Shown here: positions 37,395 through 46,667 of the stretch, piece after piece | How the letters are laid out: every line of letters starts with the position of its first letter | Position numbering within the stretch: position 1 is the first letter of the stretch | Made by a program: the position numbers and the translations under genes | The notes under the pieces: model-generated | Seen by the model: only the letters and a program-made list of their open reading frames with translations | Told to the model about the DNA's origin: nothing | Database searches by the model: none | From: an uncultured Gammaproteobacteria bacterium | GTDB lineage: Bacteria; Pseudomonadota; Gammaproteobacteria; Enterobacterales; Succinivibrionaceae | Reading direction: 5' to 3' | Assembly (NCBI GenBank): GCA_900315395.1 | Contig: OMZC01000094.1 | Location: 1 to 64,000 of the forward strand | DNA length: 64,000 bases

Positions 37395-39332
37395 ATGTCA
37401 GATCAGAATAACAGTGTTTTTGAGCAAAGAGTTGCTTCATTAAGAGAATTACTAGATCAAAACGATCTTGATGCTCTTATTGTTTCACATGATGATGAAT
37501 ACCTGTCTTATGAACTAAACGCAGATGAAGAAAGACTAAAGTACATTACAGGATTCTCAGGAAGTGCAGGCTATGCTGTTATTACCCGTGATGGCTTAAA
37601 AGTTAACACTGACAGCATCGAATTTAACGACGATAACTCAGAAAATGGCACCACAGTTGAAAGAGACTGTGCCGTTTTCGTTGATGGAAGATATGTTGTT
37701 CAAGTAAAAGAACAGATTGATAGTGATATCTTTCAGGACTTTGATTTAGCCAAAGTAAAACCTGCTAAATGGATTTCTAATGTAATGCCTAAGAACTCAA
37801 CAGTTGGTATTGATATCAACTGTGTTAGCTATAAAGAGTATTTAGCTATTAAAAATGAGCTTAGCATGAACAACATCAACCTAGTTGCAACTGAGAGCAA
37901 CTTAGTTGATAAGATTTGGACAGATAAACCAGAACCTGTTGTATCTGAGATTTCAATTTTCCCTGATGAGTACAATGGTTGCCCAAGTCCTCAAAAAAGA
38001 CAGCTTATCGCTCAAACTTTAAGAGAGAAAGATTTAGATGCCACCGTAATCTGCGATCCTGAGAGTATCTGCTGGTTACTGAACATCAGAGGAAGAGATA
38101 GAGCTTACCTGCCTGTAATCAATTGCAAAATGGTAGCCTACTCAAATGAAGCCTTAGAGTGGTACATCAATCCAAATCACTTTAAAGATGAGAATTTACA
38201 GGATCAGTTGCAAGAGCACATCGGTCACATTGATATCTTCCCTGAAGAAGCTTTTGATGATGTATTAGACAGATTATGCTCATCATCATGTACTGTTTAT
38301 GTTGATCCTGAGACTACTAATGCTCATGTGATGACAAAGCTCTACTCTGGTGGAGCTAAAGTTTCAGAAGGCTTAGGCTTATGCCAAATGCCTAAAGCTT
38401 GCAAAAACCATATTGAGGTAGCTGGTGAATACAAAGCTCACATCAAAGATGGTATTGCAATGTGTCGTTTCCTCTCTTGGTTAGACAATTTAACCGCATT
38501 AGATAAACCAACTGATAGCGATGAAGCTTTCTTTAGAAGAGTAGAAGGTGTTGATGAGGCTGAATTAGCAGCCCGCGCTCTGAGCTTTAGAAAAGTAGAG
38601 GCTGGCTTTATTGAGCCTTCATTTGCAACCATTTCAGCATTAGGTCCTAATGCTGCTATGTGTCACTACAATCATGAAAATGAAGCAACACCTAGAGCTC
38701 TAGGAAAAGACTGCTTATATCTGATTGATAGTGGAGCTCATTTCATCGAAGGTACTACTGACATTACAAGAACAATTCTTGTAGGACCTCACCTTACAGA
38801 TGAAATTAAGAGAATGTACACCTTAGTACTGAAATCTCATATTGCTTTAGCTACTCTTATTTTCCCTAAAGGGACCTCTGGTCTTCAGATTGATGCGATT
38901 GCAAGACGTCCTTTATGGGATTGTGGTTTTGATTTTGCTCATGGTACAGGTCATGGTGTAGGTCACGTACTTTCAGTACATGAAGGACCTCAAACCATTT
39001 CTTCTAGAAGATCTACTGTACCTTTAGTACCTGGTATGGTTTTATCTGATGAGCCAGGTTACTACAAAGAAGGTGAGTACGGTATTAGACTTGAGAACTT
39101 ATTAGTCGTAATGCAGTGTACTCTACCGGGAATGCAGCATATGTTATGTTTTTCACCTTTAACTCTTGTTCCATTTGATAAGAGATTCATTGATAAAGAG
39201 CTTTTATCACAAAAAGAAATAGAATGGCTTAACAATTACCATCAGAACGTAAATAATGTAATTACCAATGCAGCTACATCTTTAACCGAAGATGAGATCA
39301 CATGGCTTAATAAGGCCACTGCCGCTATTTAA
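37395..39332 (+). CDS. Xaa-Pro aminopeptidase, long (three-domain) M24B type
   Basis: Removes N-terminal residues preceding proline. The metal-site residues of the M24 pita-bread fold are all visible: Asp in LIDSGAHF and in TTDITRT, His in HGTGHGVGHVLSVHEG, Glu in SDEPGYYKEGEYG, and Glu in IRLENLLV. Two creatinase-N-like domains precede it, giving 645 aa. This is the architecture of the longer XPNPEP1-like enzymes rather than E. coli PepP (441 aa). It is followed after 15 bases by pssA. Confidence 0.9.
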   Translation: MSDQNNSVFEQRVASLRELLDQNDLDALIVSHDDEYLSYELNADEERLKYITGFSGSAGYAVITRDGLKVNTDSIEFNDDNSENGTTVERDCAVFVDGRYVVQVKEQIDSDIFQDFDLAKVKPAKWISNVMPKNSTVGIDINCVSYKEYLAIKNELSMNNINLVATESNLVDKIWTDKPEPVVSEISIFPDEYNGCPSPQKRQLIAQTLREKDLDATVICDPESICWLLNIRGRDRAYLPVINCKMVAYSNEALEWYINPNHFKDENLQDQLQEHIGHIDIFPEEAFDDVLDRLCSSSCTVYVDPETTNAHVMTKLYSGGAKVSEGLGLCQMPKACKNHIEVAGEYKAHIKDGIAMCRFLSWLDNLTALDKPTDSDEAFFRRVEGVDEAELAARALSFRKVEAGFIEPSFATISALGPNAAMCHYNHENEATPRALGKDCLYLIDSGAHFIEGTTDITRTILVGPHLTDEIKRMYTLVLKSHIALATLIFPKGTSGLQIDAIARRPLWDCGFDFAHGTGHGVGHVLSVHEGPQTISSRRSTVPLVPGMVLSDEPGYYKEGEYGIRLENLLVVMQCTLPGMQHMLCFSPLTLVPFDKRFIDKELLSQKEIEWLNNYHQNVNNVITNAATSLTEDEITWLNKATAAI

Positions 39333-39347
39333 TGGAGTTGACGGATA

Positions 39348-40718
39348 ATGTTTTTCTTTAAAAAGAGTTTACCTGGTGCTATTTACTGTCAGACCAGATT
39401 ACAGCAGTTGCCAACCATTCCTGTGGATGTTGCTTCATACAACATCTTAGAAACACCTCATCGTTGCTTTAATAGAATTCTAGAGCTGATTGCCAGTGCT
39501 AAAGAGAGGATCTTAATCACTGCTTTATACTTACAGGATGATGAGATCGGAAGACAAGTTCTACAGGCTCTGTATGATGCAAAAGAAAAGAATCCAAAGC
39601 TCTATATTAGAGTTTATGTAGATTTCCATCGCGCTCAAAGAGGTTTAATTGGTAAAGGTCCTTCTTTAGGAAACTCAGAACTTTACTATAAGATGGCAAA
39701 AACCAGCGAAAATCCTCCTGCTATTTACGGTGTTCCTGTAAAGAGAAGAGAGATCTTTGGTGTTATGCACTTAAAGGGATTCGTCTTTGATAATACTGTT
39801 CTTTACTCTGGAGCAAGTATCAACGACGTTTATATGGGCTATAACGGTCGTTACCGTCTTGATAGATACCATGAGATCCATTCTGAAGAACTTGCTAACA
39901 CCATGTGTGCTTTTGCAACTAATGCATTCCATCCTAACTTTGCAGTTCAAGACTTTTCTCAAGGTGTTGTAAAACCAGCCAAAGAGATGAGAGATGAAAT
40001 TCGCGAGTTAAGACGTCACTTAACACAGGTTCAATACAGTGTTAAAAACGACAAGATCTGCAATTATCAAGTAGGCGTAACCCCTATTGCAGGTTTAGGA
40101 AAGAAAGGTAACCAGTTAAATAGAACCATTATGTGGTTATTAGGTGCAGCAAGAGAGAAACTCTTTATCTGCACACCTTACTTTAATCCACCTAAAGATG
40201 TATCTACAGCTATTGAAGATGCCTTAAACAGAGATGTTTCTGTAACTTTAGTTGTTGGTGATAAAGTTGCAAATGACTTCTATATTAGAGAGGGCGAGAA
40301 CTTCTCACCTGTTGGAGCCGTTCCATATATCTATGAGCAGAATTTAAAAGATTTTATTACTAAGAATCAGAAATTCATCGACTCTGGTCTTCTTAAGATC
40401 ATGTTATGGAAAGATGGTAACAACACCTATCACGTAAAAGGCATGTTTGTAGATAGCAACTTTGCTCTGCTTACAGGAAATAACTTAAACCCAAGAGCTT
40501 GGAGTCTTGATCTTGAGAATGGTTTGATTATTTCTGATCCTTACCATCAGTTACAGGAAAAGTTCGCTCACGAGCAGCAATACCTGCTTCGTCACACTAA
40601 GCAAATTAGCAGTGTCAACGACTTAGATAGTTTTGAAAGCTATCCAGAAGAAGTTCAAAAACTCCTAAAGAAAGTAAAGAGACTAAGAGCCTCTATCTTC
40701 ATTAAACAGCTTTTATAG
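39348..40718 (+). CDS. pssA: Phosphatidylserine synthase PssA (phospholipase D superfamily)
   Basis: Makes phosphatidylserine from CDP-diacylglycerol and serine, leading to phosphatidylethanolamine. Two HxKx4D motifs are present: HLKGFVFD near residue 143 and HVKGMFVD near 363, each followed by the usual SGASIN or TGNNLNPRAW. Length is 456 aa (E. coli 451). It is a membrane-associated, ribosome-binding type II synthase without transmembrane helices. It is probably co-transcribed with the upstream peptidase (15-base gap). Confidence 0.95.
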   Translation: MFFFKKSLPGAIYCQTRLQQLPTIPVDVASYNILETPHRCFNRILELIASAKERILITALYLQDDEIGRQVLQALYDAKEKNPKLYIRVYVDFHRAQRGLIGKGPSLGNSELYYKMAKTSENPPAIYGVPVKRREIFGVMHLKGFVFDNTVLYSGASINDVYMGYNGRYRLDRYHEIHSEELANTMCAFATNAFHPNFAVQDFSQGVVKPAKEMRDEIRELRRHLTQVQYSVKNDKICNYQVGVTPIAGLGKKGNQLNRTIMWLLGAAREKLFICTPYFNPPKDVSTAIEDALNRDVSVTLVVGDKVANDFYIREGENFSPVGAVPYIYEQNLKDFITKNQKFIDSGLLKIMLWKDGNNTYHVKGMFVDSNFALLTGNNLNPRAWSLDLENGLIISDPYHQLQEKFAHEQQYLLRHTKQISSVNDLDSFESYPEEVQKLLKKVKRLRASIFIKQLL

Positions 40719-40800
40719 CAATTGCTTGCTATAGCGCTACTATAGAAAGATAGTGAATAAATAGATAGTGAATTAGTATCTTTAAAAAAAGGTATGTCTT

Positions 40801-42897
40801 ATGGCCCTAGAAGATGACTCAAGATATTCTTGTACTGATATAGCTACCTTAAAAGGACTAGGGCCTTCTTATATAAAAAGTTTTAACAATAAGGGGATCA
40901 AAACTCTTTTTGACCTCCTTTTTGATTTTCCTTTTAAATATCTAGATAAAACTAAGATCACCAAGATCAAAGATATCTTCCCTGACGGAAACTTTTTCCT
41001 CATTGATGCTCATATTGCAGCTGTCCATAATGTTTTAAATTCCAGAGTTAGGTTATTAAAAGTCATTCTCCAAGATGACACAGGAAAAATTGAAGCTACC
41101 TTCTTCAATCTCTACCCTAATCAGATGAGAAACTATGTACAAGGCAGACGAGTCCTTGCTTTTGGTGCAGTGAAACTTAGCAATTACAGCGGAGCTAGAG
41201 TAATGGCTCAGCCTACTGTAACCTTTATCAGCGATGATGAGCCTTTTTTACCTTCAGACAGACTTACACCTGTCTATCATGCTGTAGAAAAGGTACCTCA
41301 AGCATCTATTAGAAAAGTTATCTTTGGTGTTTTAGATTCTTTAAAAGTTATGGCCTTACCTGAGATCTTACCTCAGGAGTTAAATCCATTTAACTTGACC
41401 ATAAGTCAGGCAATTGAACTGTCACACCGACCTTTCCCATTAGAAGATCCTAAAGACAAGTTTATTTTAGAAAAATCAGCTCCGTTTAGAAGACTATGTT
41501 ATGAGGAGCTCATTGCTTATCAATTAACCTTGTTATTCTTAAAAAGAAAGAATAGCGCCAATAAAGCTCAATTAATACCTGATGACAAGGAGTTAAAACA
41601 GCAATTTATAAAAGCTCTGCCTTTTTCTCTTACAAATGCTCAGTTACGTTCTATTGAAGAGGTAAGTGCTGATTTAGAAAAAGACAAGCCGATGTTGCGT
41701 TTACTGCACGGTGATGTAGGTTCAGGTAAAACCATGGTTGCAGTATTTGCTGCCCTTCAGGTATCAAAAGCTGGCCACCAATGCGTAATTTTAGCTCCAA
41801 CAGAACTGTTAGCTCAGCAACATTACAATAAGATAAAAGACCTACTTGAGCCTTTTGATGTAAACACCGTTCTTTTAACTTCATCTGTAAAAGGAAGTAA
41901 AAGAGACAAAATCGTTGATGACATCAAGTCAGGTGTAGCTAATGTCATTGTGGGTACTCACAGTGTCTTCCAGCCAGAGATTATCTATAAATCACTGGTT
42001 TTAGCAATTATTGATGAGCAACACCGTTTTGGTATTGATCAAAGAATTGCCCTGTTACACAAGGCTCCTGAGAAAATCACCATGCATCAGTTGGTGATGA
42101 CAGCTACCCCTATTCCAAGAACTTTACAGTTAGCTTTATTCTCTGATCTTGATGTATCAAAGTTAGATGAGTTGCCAAAAGGTAGAAAACCTATTGTTAC
42201 AGCAGTGATGTCTGATGAAAAGAAAGACACGATCATCAAGAGACTCTCTGTTGTCTGCAAAGAAGGCACACAAGCTTATTGGATCTGCCCTAATATTGAA
42301 GCTGATGAGGATGAAAACGCCTCTGTAAATGAAGCTTATAAACGTTTAAAAAAGGAATTACCAGAACTCAAGATAGGACTCCTTCATGGACAAATGGCTG
42401 TTAATGACAAGAATAAAGTCATGAAAGGCTTTTTAGAAGGAAAGTACAACATTTTAGTTGCCACAACCATTGTAGAAGTTGGTGTGGATGTTCCTAATGC
42501 TTCAATTATTATCATCGAAGGCGCTGATAAACTAGGTTTGGCTCAGTTACATCAGTTAAGAGGTCGTGTAGGAAGAGGCTCTAAAGAGTCATACTGTATA
42601 CTTGTTTATAAAAAGAATAATGAAATTGATCACGACATTGCTATGCAACGTCTTGCTATTATGAAGAGTACAAATGACGGCTTTAAGATTGCATCTGAAG
42701 ATCTAAAATTAAGAGGACCAGGTGAAGTTCTAGGTGAAAAACAAAAAGGATTTGATCTATTCAAAGTCGTTGATGTAAATAGGGATTATGAGCTCATAAG
42801 TCCAGCAAGAGAAGCTGCAATTAAACTTATGAATTCTGACATAGACATCTGTAAATCTCTAATCAGACGCTGGTATCCTACATACAGTATCCGTTGA
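40801..42897 (+). CDS. recG: ATP-dependent DNA helicase RecG
   Basis: A branched-DNA translocase that regresses stalled forks. The N-terminal wedge/OB domain begins near LKGLGPSYIKSFNNKGI. The helicase core has GDVGSGKT near residue 305, DEQHRFG near 405, and ATPIPRT near 434. Motif VI reads QLRGRVGRGSKESY. Length is 698 aa (E. coli 693). In E. coli it ends the spoT operon; here it lies 11 kb from spoT. The 82 bases before it contain an 11-bp direct repeat, AGATAGTGAAT, at 40748 and 40763. Confidence 0.96.
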   Translation: MALEDDSRYSCTDIATLKGLGPSYIKSFNNKGIKTLFDLLFDFPFKYLDKTKITKIKDIFPDGNFFLIDAHIAAVHNVLNSRVRLLKVILQDDTGKIEATFFNLYPNQMRNYVQGRRVLAFGAVKLSNYSGARVMAQPTVTFISDDEPFLPSDRLTPVYHAVEKVPQASIRKVIFGVLDSLKVMALPEILPQELNPFNLTISQAIELSHRPFPLEDPKDKFILEKSAPFRRLCYEELIAYQLTLLFLKRKNSANKAQLIPDDKELKQQFIKALPFSLTNAQLRSIEEVSADLEKDKPMLRLLHGDVGSGKTMVAVFAALQVSKAGHQCVILAPTELLAQQHYNKIKDLLEPFDVNTVLLTSSVKGSKRDKIVDDIKSGVANVIVGTHSVFQPEIIYKSLVLAIIDEQHRFGIDQRIALLHKAPEKITMHQLVMTATPIPRTLQLALFSDLDVSKLDELPKGRKPIVTAVMSDEKKDTIIKRLSVVCKEGTQAYWICPNIEADEDENASVNEAYKRLKKELPELKIGLLHGQMAVNDKNKVMKGFLEGKYNILVATTIVEVGVDVPNASIIIIEGADKLGLAQLHQLRGRVGRGSKESYCILVYKKNNEIDHDIAMQRLAIMKSTNDGFKIASEDLKLRGPGEVLGEKQKGFDLFKVVDVNRDYELISPAREAAIKLMNSDIDICKSLIRRWYPTYSIR

Positions 42898-42905
42898 GGC
42901 TGAAC

Positions 42906-45386
42906 ATGGCTTTTATAGCAAATGTAAAAATCAAAAATAAGAAGTCTAAACTTTCAAAAATCATTAAAGCAATTCTTCTTGTGATTGTAGCCGTTGCTAT
43001 TGCCGTGTGGGGAGCTATTCTCTATTTCAATGGTCAGAATATCAAAGCTCCATTAATTAAATTCTTATCGAGCAGAACTAGCTTTGAAATCAATTGCCAA
43101 AAAGTAGAATTCTCTGCTTTATATCCAAACGTAATCAAACTTCATGACATTAAGATTGGTAAATCCAATATAGATGAAATCTATATGGAATACGATCTGC
43201 CAAGTCTTTTAAAATCAAACACATTTGAGATTAAGTACTTTTACGCAAAAGGTATAAAGGCTGACGACAAAGATATACAAACCTTAAAACAAGAAAAGTT
43301 CAAATTCAAAGACATTCATATCAGCAAGTTAGATCTTGTAGATACACCTATCAATCTGTATAAACTTAGTTTAAACAAAGGTTCATTATCAGCTGTTGAT
43401 GCTTATCTAGCTAATGACGGCAAGTTCTCTTTTAAAGTTGCTGATGTAAAAGCAAGTGAAGGCGTACTAGATGAGCAACCTGTAAAGAATCTACAGGCTA
43501 ATATCAGCGTATTACCAGAAAAGGTTGTTATAAAAGATCTGTCACTACAGATTTTTGGTGGAACATTATTAGCTGATCTTACTGTTGATAGAAAGACAGA
43601 AGCTTTAAATTTCTCAAGACTCAATCTTAATAAGATTATTTTTAAAGACTACAAACTCTTATCTAAAAAATACAATATCTATGCTCCTGAGGCATCTGTT
43701 TATGACTGTGTTTTAGCGTTGCCTAAACAGGATCTTTTATTTGGACAAATAAGAGGAGCTCTAAGTGATCTTTTAGTCAAAGATGGCAGCATTAACTTTA
43801 CCTTTAAAGGCAGTTCAGGTGAAATTTCAAAACCTAGTATTCAGGTTACAGCTGAAAATTCTGATATTGAGGCTAGCATTACCGACAACTCTATCAGCAT
43901 GAAAGCTGACGGTACTGTCTTTGATGGTTCTTACTCTTTTGATGGCAAATATGACTATCAAAATGAGAATGAACCATTACTTACTATTCATAATTTGTCA
44001 TTAAAAGAAGGCAAATTTGAGACCACCAAAGAACAATATGCTTTCGTCCGCAATATTCTGCTCAACAGCAATCTCAATGTAGAAAAATTAAACATTGATG
44101 GAACCGAGTTTGTGTCTTTCATCAATACTCTGCCTCTATCTATAAAGAGTGTAAAGCTAGAAGCTAACAACATCTCTTTTAACAACAAAGCTAAAGAAGA
44201 GAACATCAATAACACACTCGACCAGAATAACTTTGATGTAAAACTTGATGTAAAAGAAGTTGCACAAACAAAAGACAAAGCAACAACCAATAACCAGTCT
44301 GCTGACGATACAGCAGTTTCAAAAGAAGATGATGACAACTATCCTCTTTTAAAGAGACTATCCCCTTTAAACAGTATTTTAAGTAGTAGTGCTGACAACG
44401 ACGAGGATAGCTCTACAAGTTACATTACCTTTAGCTTTGATAGTGCTTATTACTCTGATCTTTTCATTAAGCAATTTGACTCTAAGTTAGACCTTACAGA
44501 TAAAGGCTATGCATTTAATGTCGGAAAGATGCTCTTTAAAAAGAGTGAACTTGCTTTTGAAATCGATGCTGACAAAGAATTGGAATTATCTAGATTTAAG
44601 ATCTTTGCTCCAAAATTTGATATCTCTGAATTGAATTCAAATCTCACAGATCATCTCTTAAGCGGTGTAATTAACCTAGAAGGTGAGATCGTAAAAAACG
44701 AAGATACTGCTGATAAGGCCAATAAATCTGATGATACAAAAGCATCAGCTTCAAACGATAAATCACAAAGTTCAGATAATAAGACAGCAGATAACAGTAG
44801 CTCTAACAATAACAATGCTGAGATTAAAGATACCGACAATAGTCAGGATAAAGTAGCAGAGCTTTACTCAGGCAATATCAAACTTACAAGTGATTCCTTG
44901 TTAGTATCACAATTTGGTTTAGATCTTGTAAATGGCGGTTTAAAGAAAAACTATGCTTTAAACTTCACTCAATTCTTAGATGCCATTAAAGATGGAGACT
45001 TAGGTTTATATAAGCTAAGTCTTAATATCTTCCCTCAGGATAATTTCTTAAAATTAAAAGGATCAGGCGATCTTACAACTTCTCACCTTACTTTTAACGC
45101 AAAGCTAGACCTTAAAACAAAGGACGTCTCTGCTCGCGGTACCTTTGTTTCTTTACCAAAAGATAGTATTTCTAATATCACTATCAAAGGTCTTACAAAG
45201 GAAGATACAAACGATAAAAACATCTTCATTACAGCCCTCTCAAGAGGAGAAATCAGACCTGGTATCAATGAAGACGTAATAGATGAGAATAAAGCAAAAG
45301 AGATGACAGATGCTGCAAGTGAATTGAATAAAGATAAGGATCAAAAAGGTCCTGAAGCTTTAGAAAAATCATCTCAGGACCTGTAA
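42906..45386 (+). CDS. AsmA-like inner-membrane-anchored periplasmic protein
   Basis: A basic N-terminus and one transmembrane helix (about residues 20-40) are followed by a long, beta-rich periplasmic region with repeating short strands, as in AsmA/YhjG-type proteins related to bridge-like lipid-transfer proteins. The N-terminal FKDIHISKLDLVDTPINLYK and C-terminal SGDLTTSHLTFNAKLDLKTKD patterns are typical. Two inserts of low complexity, rich in D, N, S, K and T, lie at about 434-503 and 598-651. The ATG with GAGG seven bases upstream is preferred; a TTG overlapping the recG stop is open 12 bases earlier. It is co-transcribed with recG. Function in outer-membrane lipid or protein homeostasis is inferred from the family. 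Confidence 0.75.
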   Translation: MAFIANVKIKNKKSKLSKIIKAILLVIVAVAIAVWGAILYFNGQNIKAPLIKFLSSRTSFEINCQKVEFSALYPNVIKLHDIKIGKSNIDEIYMEYDLPSLLKSNTFEIKYFYAKGIKADDKDIQTLKQEKFKFKDIHISKLDLVDTPINLYKLSLNKGSLSAVDAYLANDGKFSFKVADVKASEGVLDEQPVKNLQANISVLPEKVVIKDLSLQIFGGTLLADLTVDRKTEALNFSRLNLNKIIFKDYKLLSKKYNIYAPEASVYDCVLALPKQDLLFGQIRGALSDLLVKDGSINFTFKGSSGEISKPSIQVTAENSDIEASITDNSISMKADGTVFDGSYSFDGKYDYQNENEPLLTIHNLSLKEGKFETTKEQYAFVRNILLNSNLNVEKLNIDGTEFVSFINTLPLSIKSVKLEANNISFNNKAKEENINNTLDQNNFDVKLDVKEVAQTKDKATTNNQSADDTAVSKEDDDNYPLLKRLSPLNSILSSSADNDEDSSTSYITFSFDSAYYSDLFIKQFDSKLDLTDKGYAFNVGKMLFKKSELAFEIDADKELELSRFKIFAPKFDISELNSNLTDHLLSGVINLEGEIVKNEDTADKANKSDDTKASASNDKSQSSDNKTADNSSSNNNNAEIKDTDNSQDKVAELYSGNIKLTSDSLLVSQFGLDLVNGGLKKNYALNFTQFLDAIKDGDLGLYKLSLNIFPQDNFLKLKGSGDLTTSHLTFNAKLDLKTKDVSARGTFVSLPKDSISNITIKGLTKEDTNDKNIFITALSRGEIRPGINEDVIDENKAKEMTDAASELNKDKDQKGPEALEKSSQDL

Positions 45387-45401
45387 AAGAAAACTCTAAT
45401 G

Positions 45402-45422
45402 TAGCTCTTTTGACTAGAGCTA
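45402..45422. terminator. Weak hairpin between convergent asmA-like and yihY genes
   Basis: TAGCTCT / AGAGCTA, seven base pairs with a seven-base loop, and no strong T-tract. Location between two convergent stop codons supports a terminator role. Confidence 0.4.
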
Positions 45423-45426
45423 ATAA

Positions 45427-46350
45427 TTATGGTTTTGAAGAAATCTTAATGCTGATTGATGGTTTCTTCTTTTTGCTGTTGATGATGTCATCAGAACCTA
45501 AGGTAGAACCGGTTACATTAGCAAGATAAACCATAAAGCTAGGAACTTCATCAGATAAGCCAGAACGTACCACACCTAAAGTTGCAGTAAACTCTGCACC
45601 TAAAAGCACAATCCACCAGTTAATATAAATCCAGACAAAGAGTACTGGAATTACAGCGATAGCACCATAGATTGCTTCATAGTTTGAGAAGTTTAAAACG
45701 AAAACACTGAAGATCTTTTTTGAAACCTCAAAAGCTACAGTCACAAATACTGCCCCTAATAAAGCATCCTGTACTTTAACTCTTACTCTAGGAACAATCA
45801 CATAGACTGCAGTTAGTACGCCACACTCAATGATAATTGGGAATACAAAGTAAGCAATCATTAAAGGCAGACCCACTGTTGAGTTAGAGCTAATTGCAAA
45901 GCCCATAACTTTAGTGAAGATCCAAATTACGATACCTAAAGCAATTGGACCTAAGGTAAGTAATGTCCAATAAATAGCAATCATGGTACCTAATTTTCTT
46001 CTGCCACCACGCCAAATTCTGTTCAGGCACTGATCAATTGATCTAACCAAGAGTAAAGAAATGATAAAGAACACTACAGTACTTGTTGCGGTTAACTTTC
46101 CTGCATGCTCGACGAAGGTGCCAACATAGTTACCTAAATTGTCAGCAAACACTGGCATAAAGTTAGCTTTAGCAAAGTTTTTTAAAGATTCTCTAAATTG
46201 CTCAAATGAAGGGAAAACTGCAAAGAAATAGAAAATCACACTAATTGCAGGAATTAGCGCAAGAATTGAGGTAAATGATAGTGCCGATGCCTCAAGTCCA
46301 ATAGAATCTCTTTTTACTCGATTTAAAAAATATTTATACAGTTCTTTCAC
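45427..46350 (-). CDS. yihY: YihY/BrkB-family inner-membrane protein
   Basis: Six predicted transmembrane helices. The family-typical N-terminus reads LEASALSFTSILALIPAISV, and the last helices read AIYGAIAVIPVLFVWIYINWWIVLLGAEF. Once mislabelled ribonuclease BN; the actual function of the family is not established. The start is GTG, with AAGG about 13 bases upstream. Length is 307 aa (E. coli 290). In E. coli yihY also sits near typA and glnLG, so the neighbourhood is conserved. Confidence 0.9.
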   Translation of the reverse strand: MKELYKYFLNRVKRDSIGLEASALSFTSILALIPAISVIFYFFAVFPSFEQFRESLKNFAKANFMPVFADNLGNYVGTFVEHAGKLTATSTVVFFIISLLLVRSIDQCLNRIWRGGRRKLGTMIAIYWTLLTLGPIALGIVIWIFTKVMGFAISSNSTVGLPLMIAYFVFPIIIECGVLTAVYVIVPRVRVKVQDALLGAVFVTVAFEVSKKIFSVFVLNFSNYEAIYGAIAVIPVLFVWIYINWWIVLLGAEFTATLGVVRSGLSDEVPSFMVYLANVTGSTLGSDDIINSKKKKPSISIKISSKP

Positions 46351-46667
46351 TTGTTTCTTACCTTATAGCTCTTATTATGAGCATTATATCTATTTTTAGA
46401 CTTTCTTGTGTTGCCGTTTGCCAATAAGTGACTTTCATCGACAAATAATTGTTTAATTTGACTGAAAAATCATCAGATAGTTCGAAAAAACACTGCAAAC
46501 AATTTCAAATTTGATGATTTAGCGCACTAAATCAAAACGCTTAAAAATGAAACTTTTTAAATTCTTTTTATTCAAAAAATGTTAGATAGCTCAAAAATAG
46601 GATAAAATAGCGCAGCTATTTTTAAATCTATACTCAATGTCTGAGTTTATCATCACAGGGTTATAAA
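46351..46667. promoter_or_regulatory. yihY-typA divergent intergenic region with nested palindrome
   Basis: A perfect 7-bp palindrome GATTTAG-CGCA-CTAAATC spans 46516-46533, with outer arms TTTGAT (46510-46515) and ATCAAA (46531-46536). A TAAAAT -10 for typA is at 46603-46608, about 60 bases before the ATG, with no strong -35. I do not recognise the regulator. No gene is visible here. Confidence 0.4.

Noticed and set aside
43988..44839. Long minus-strand frames rich in Ser/Leu inside the AsmA-like gene
   Set aside because: They mirror the low-complexity codons of the real gene, with no ribosome binding site or recognisable motif.
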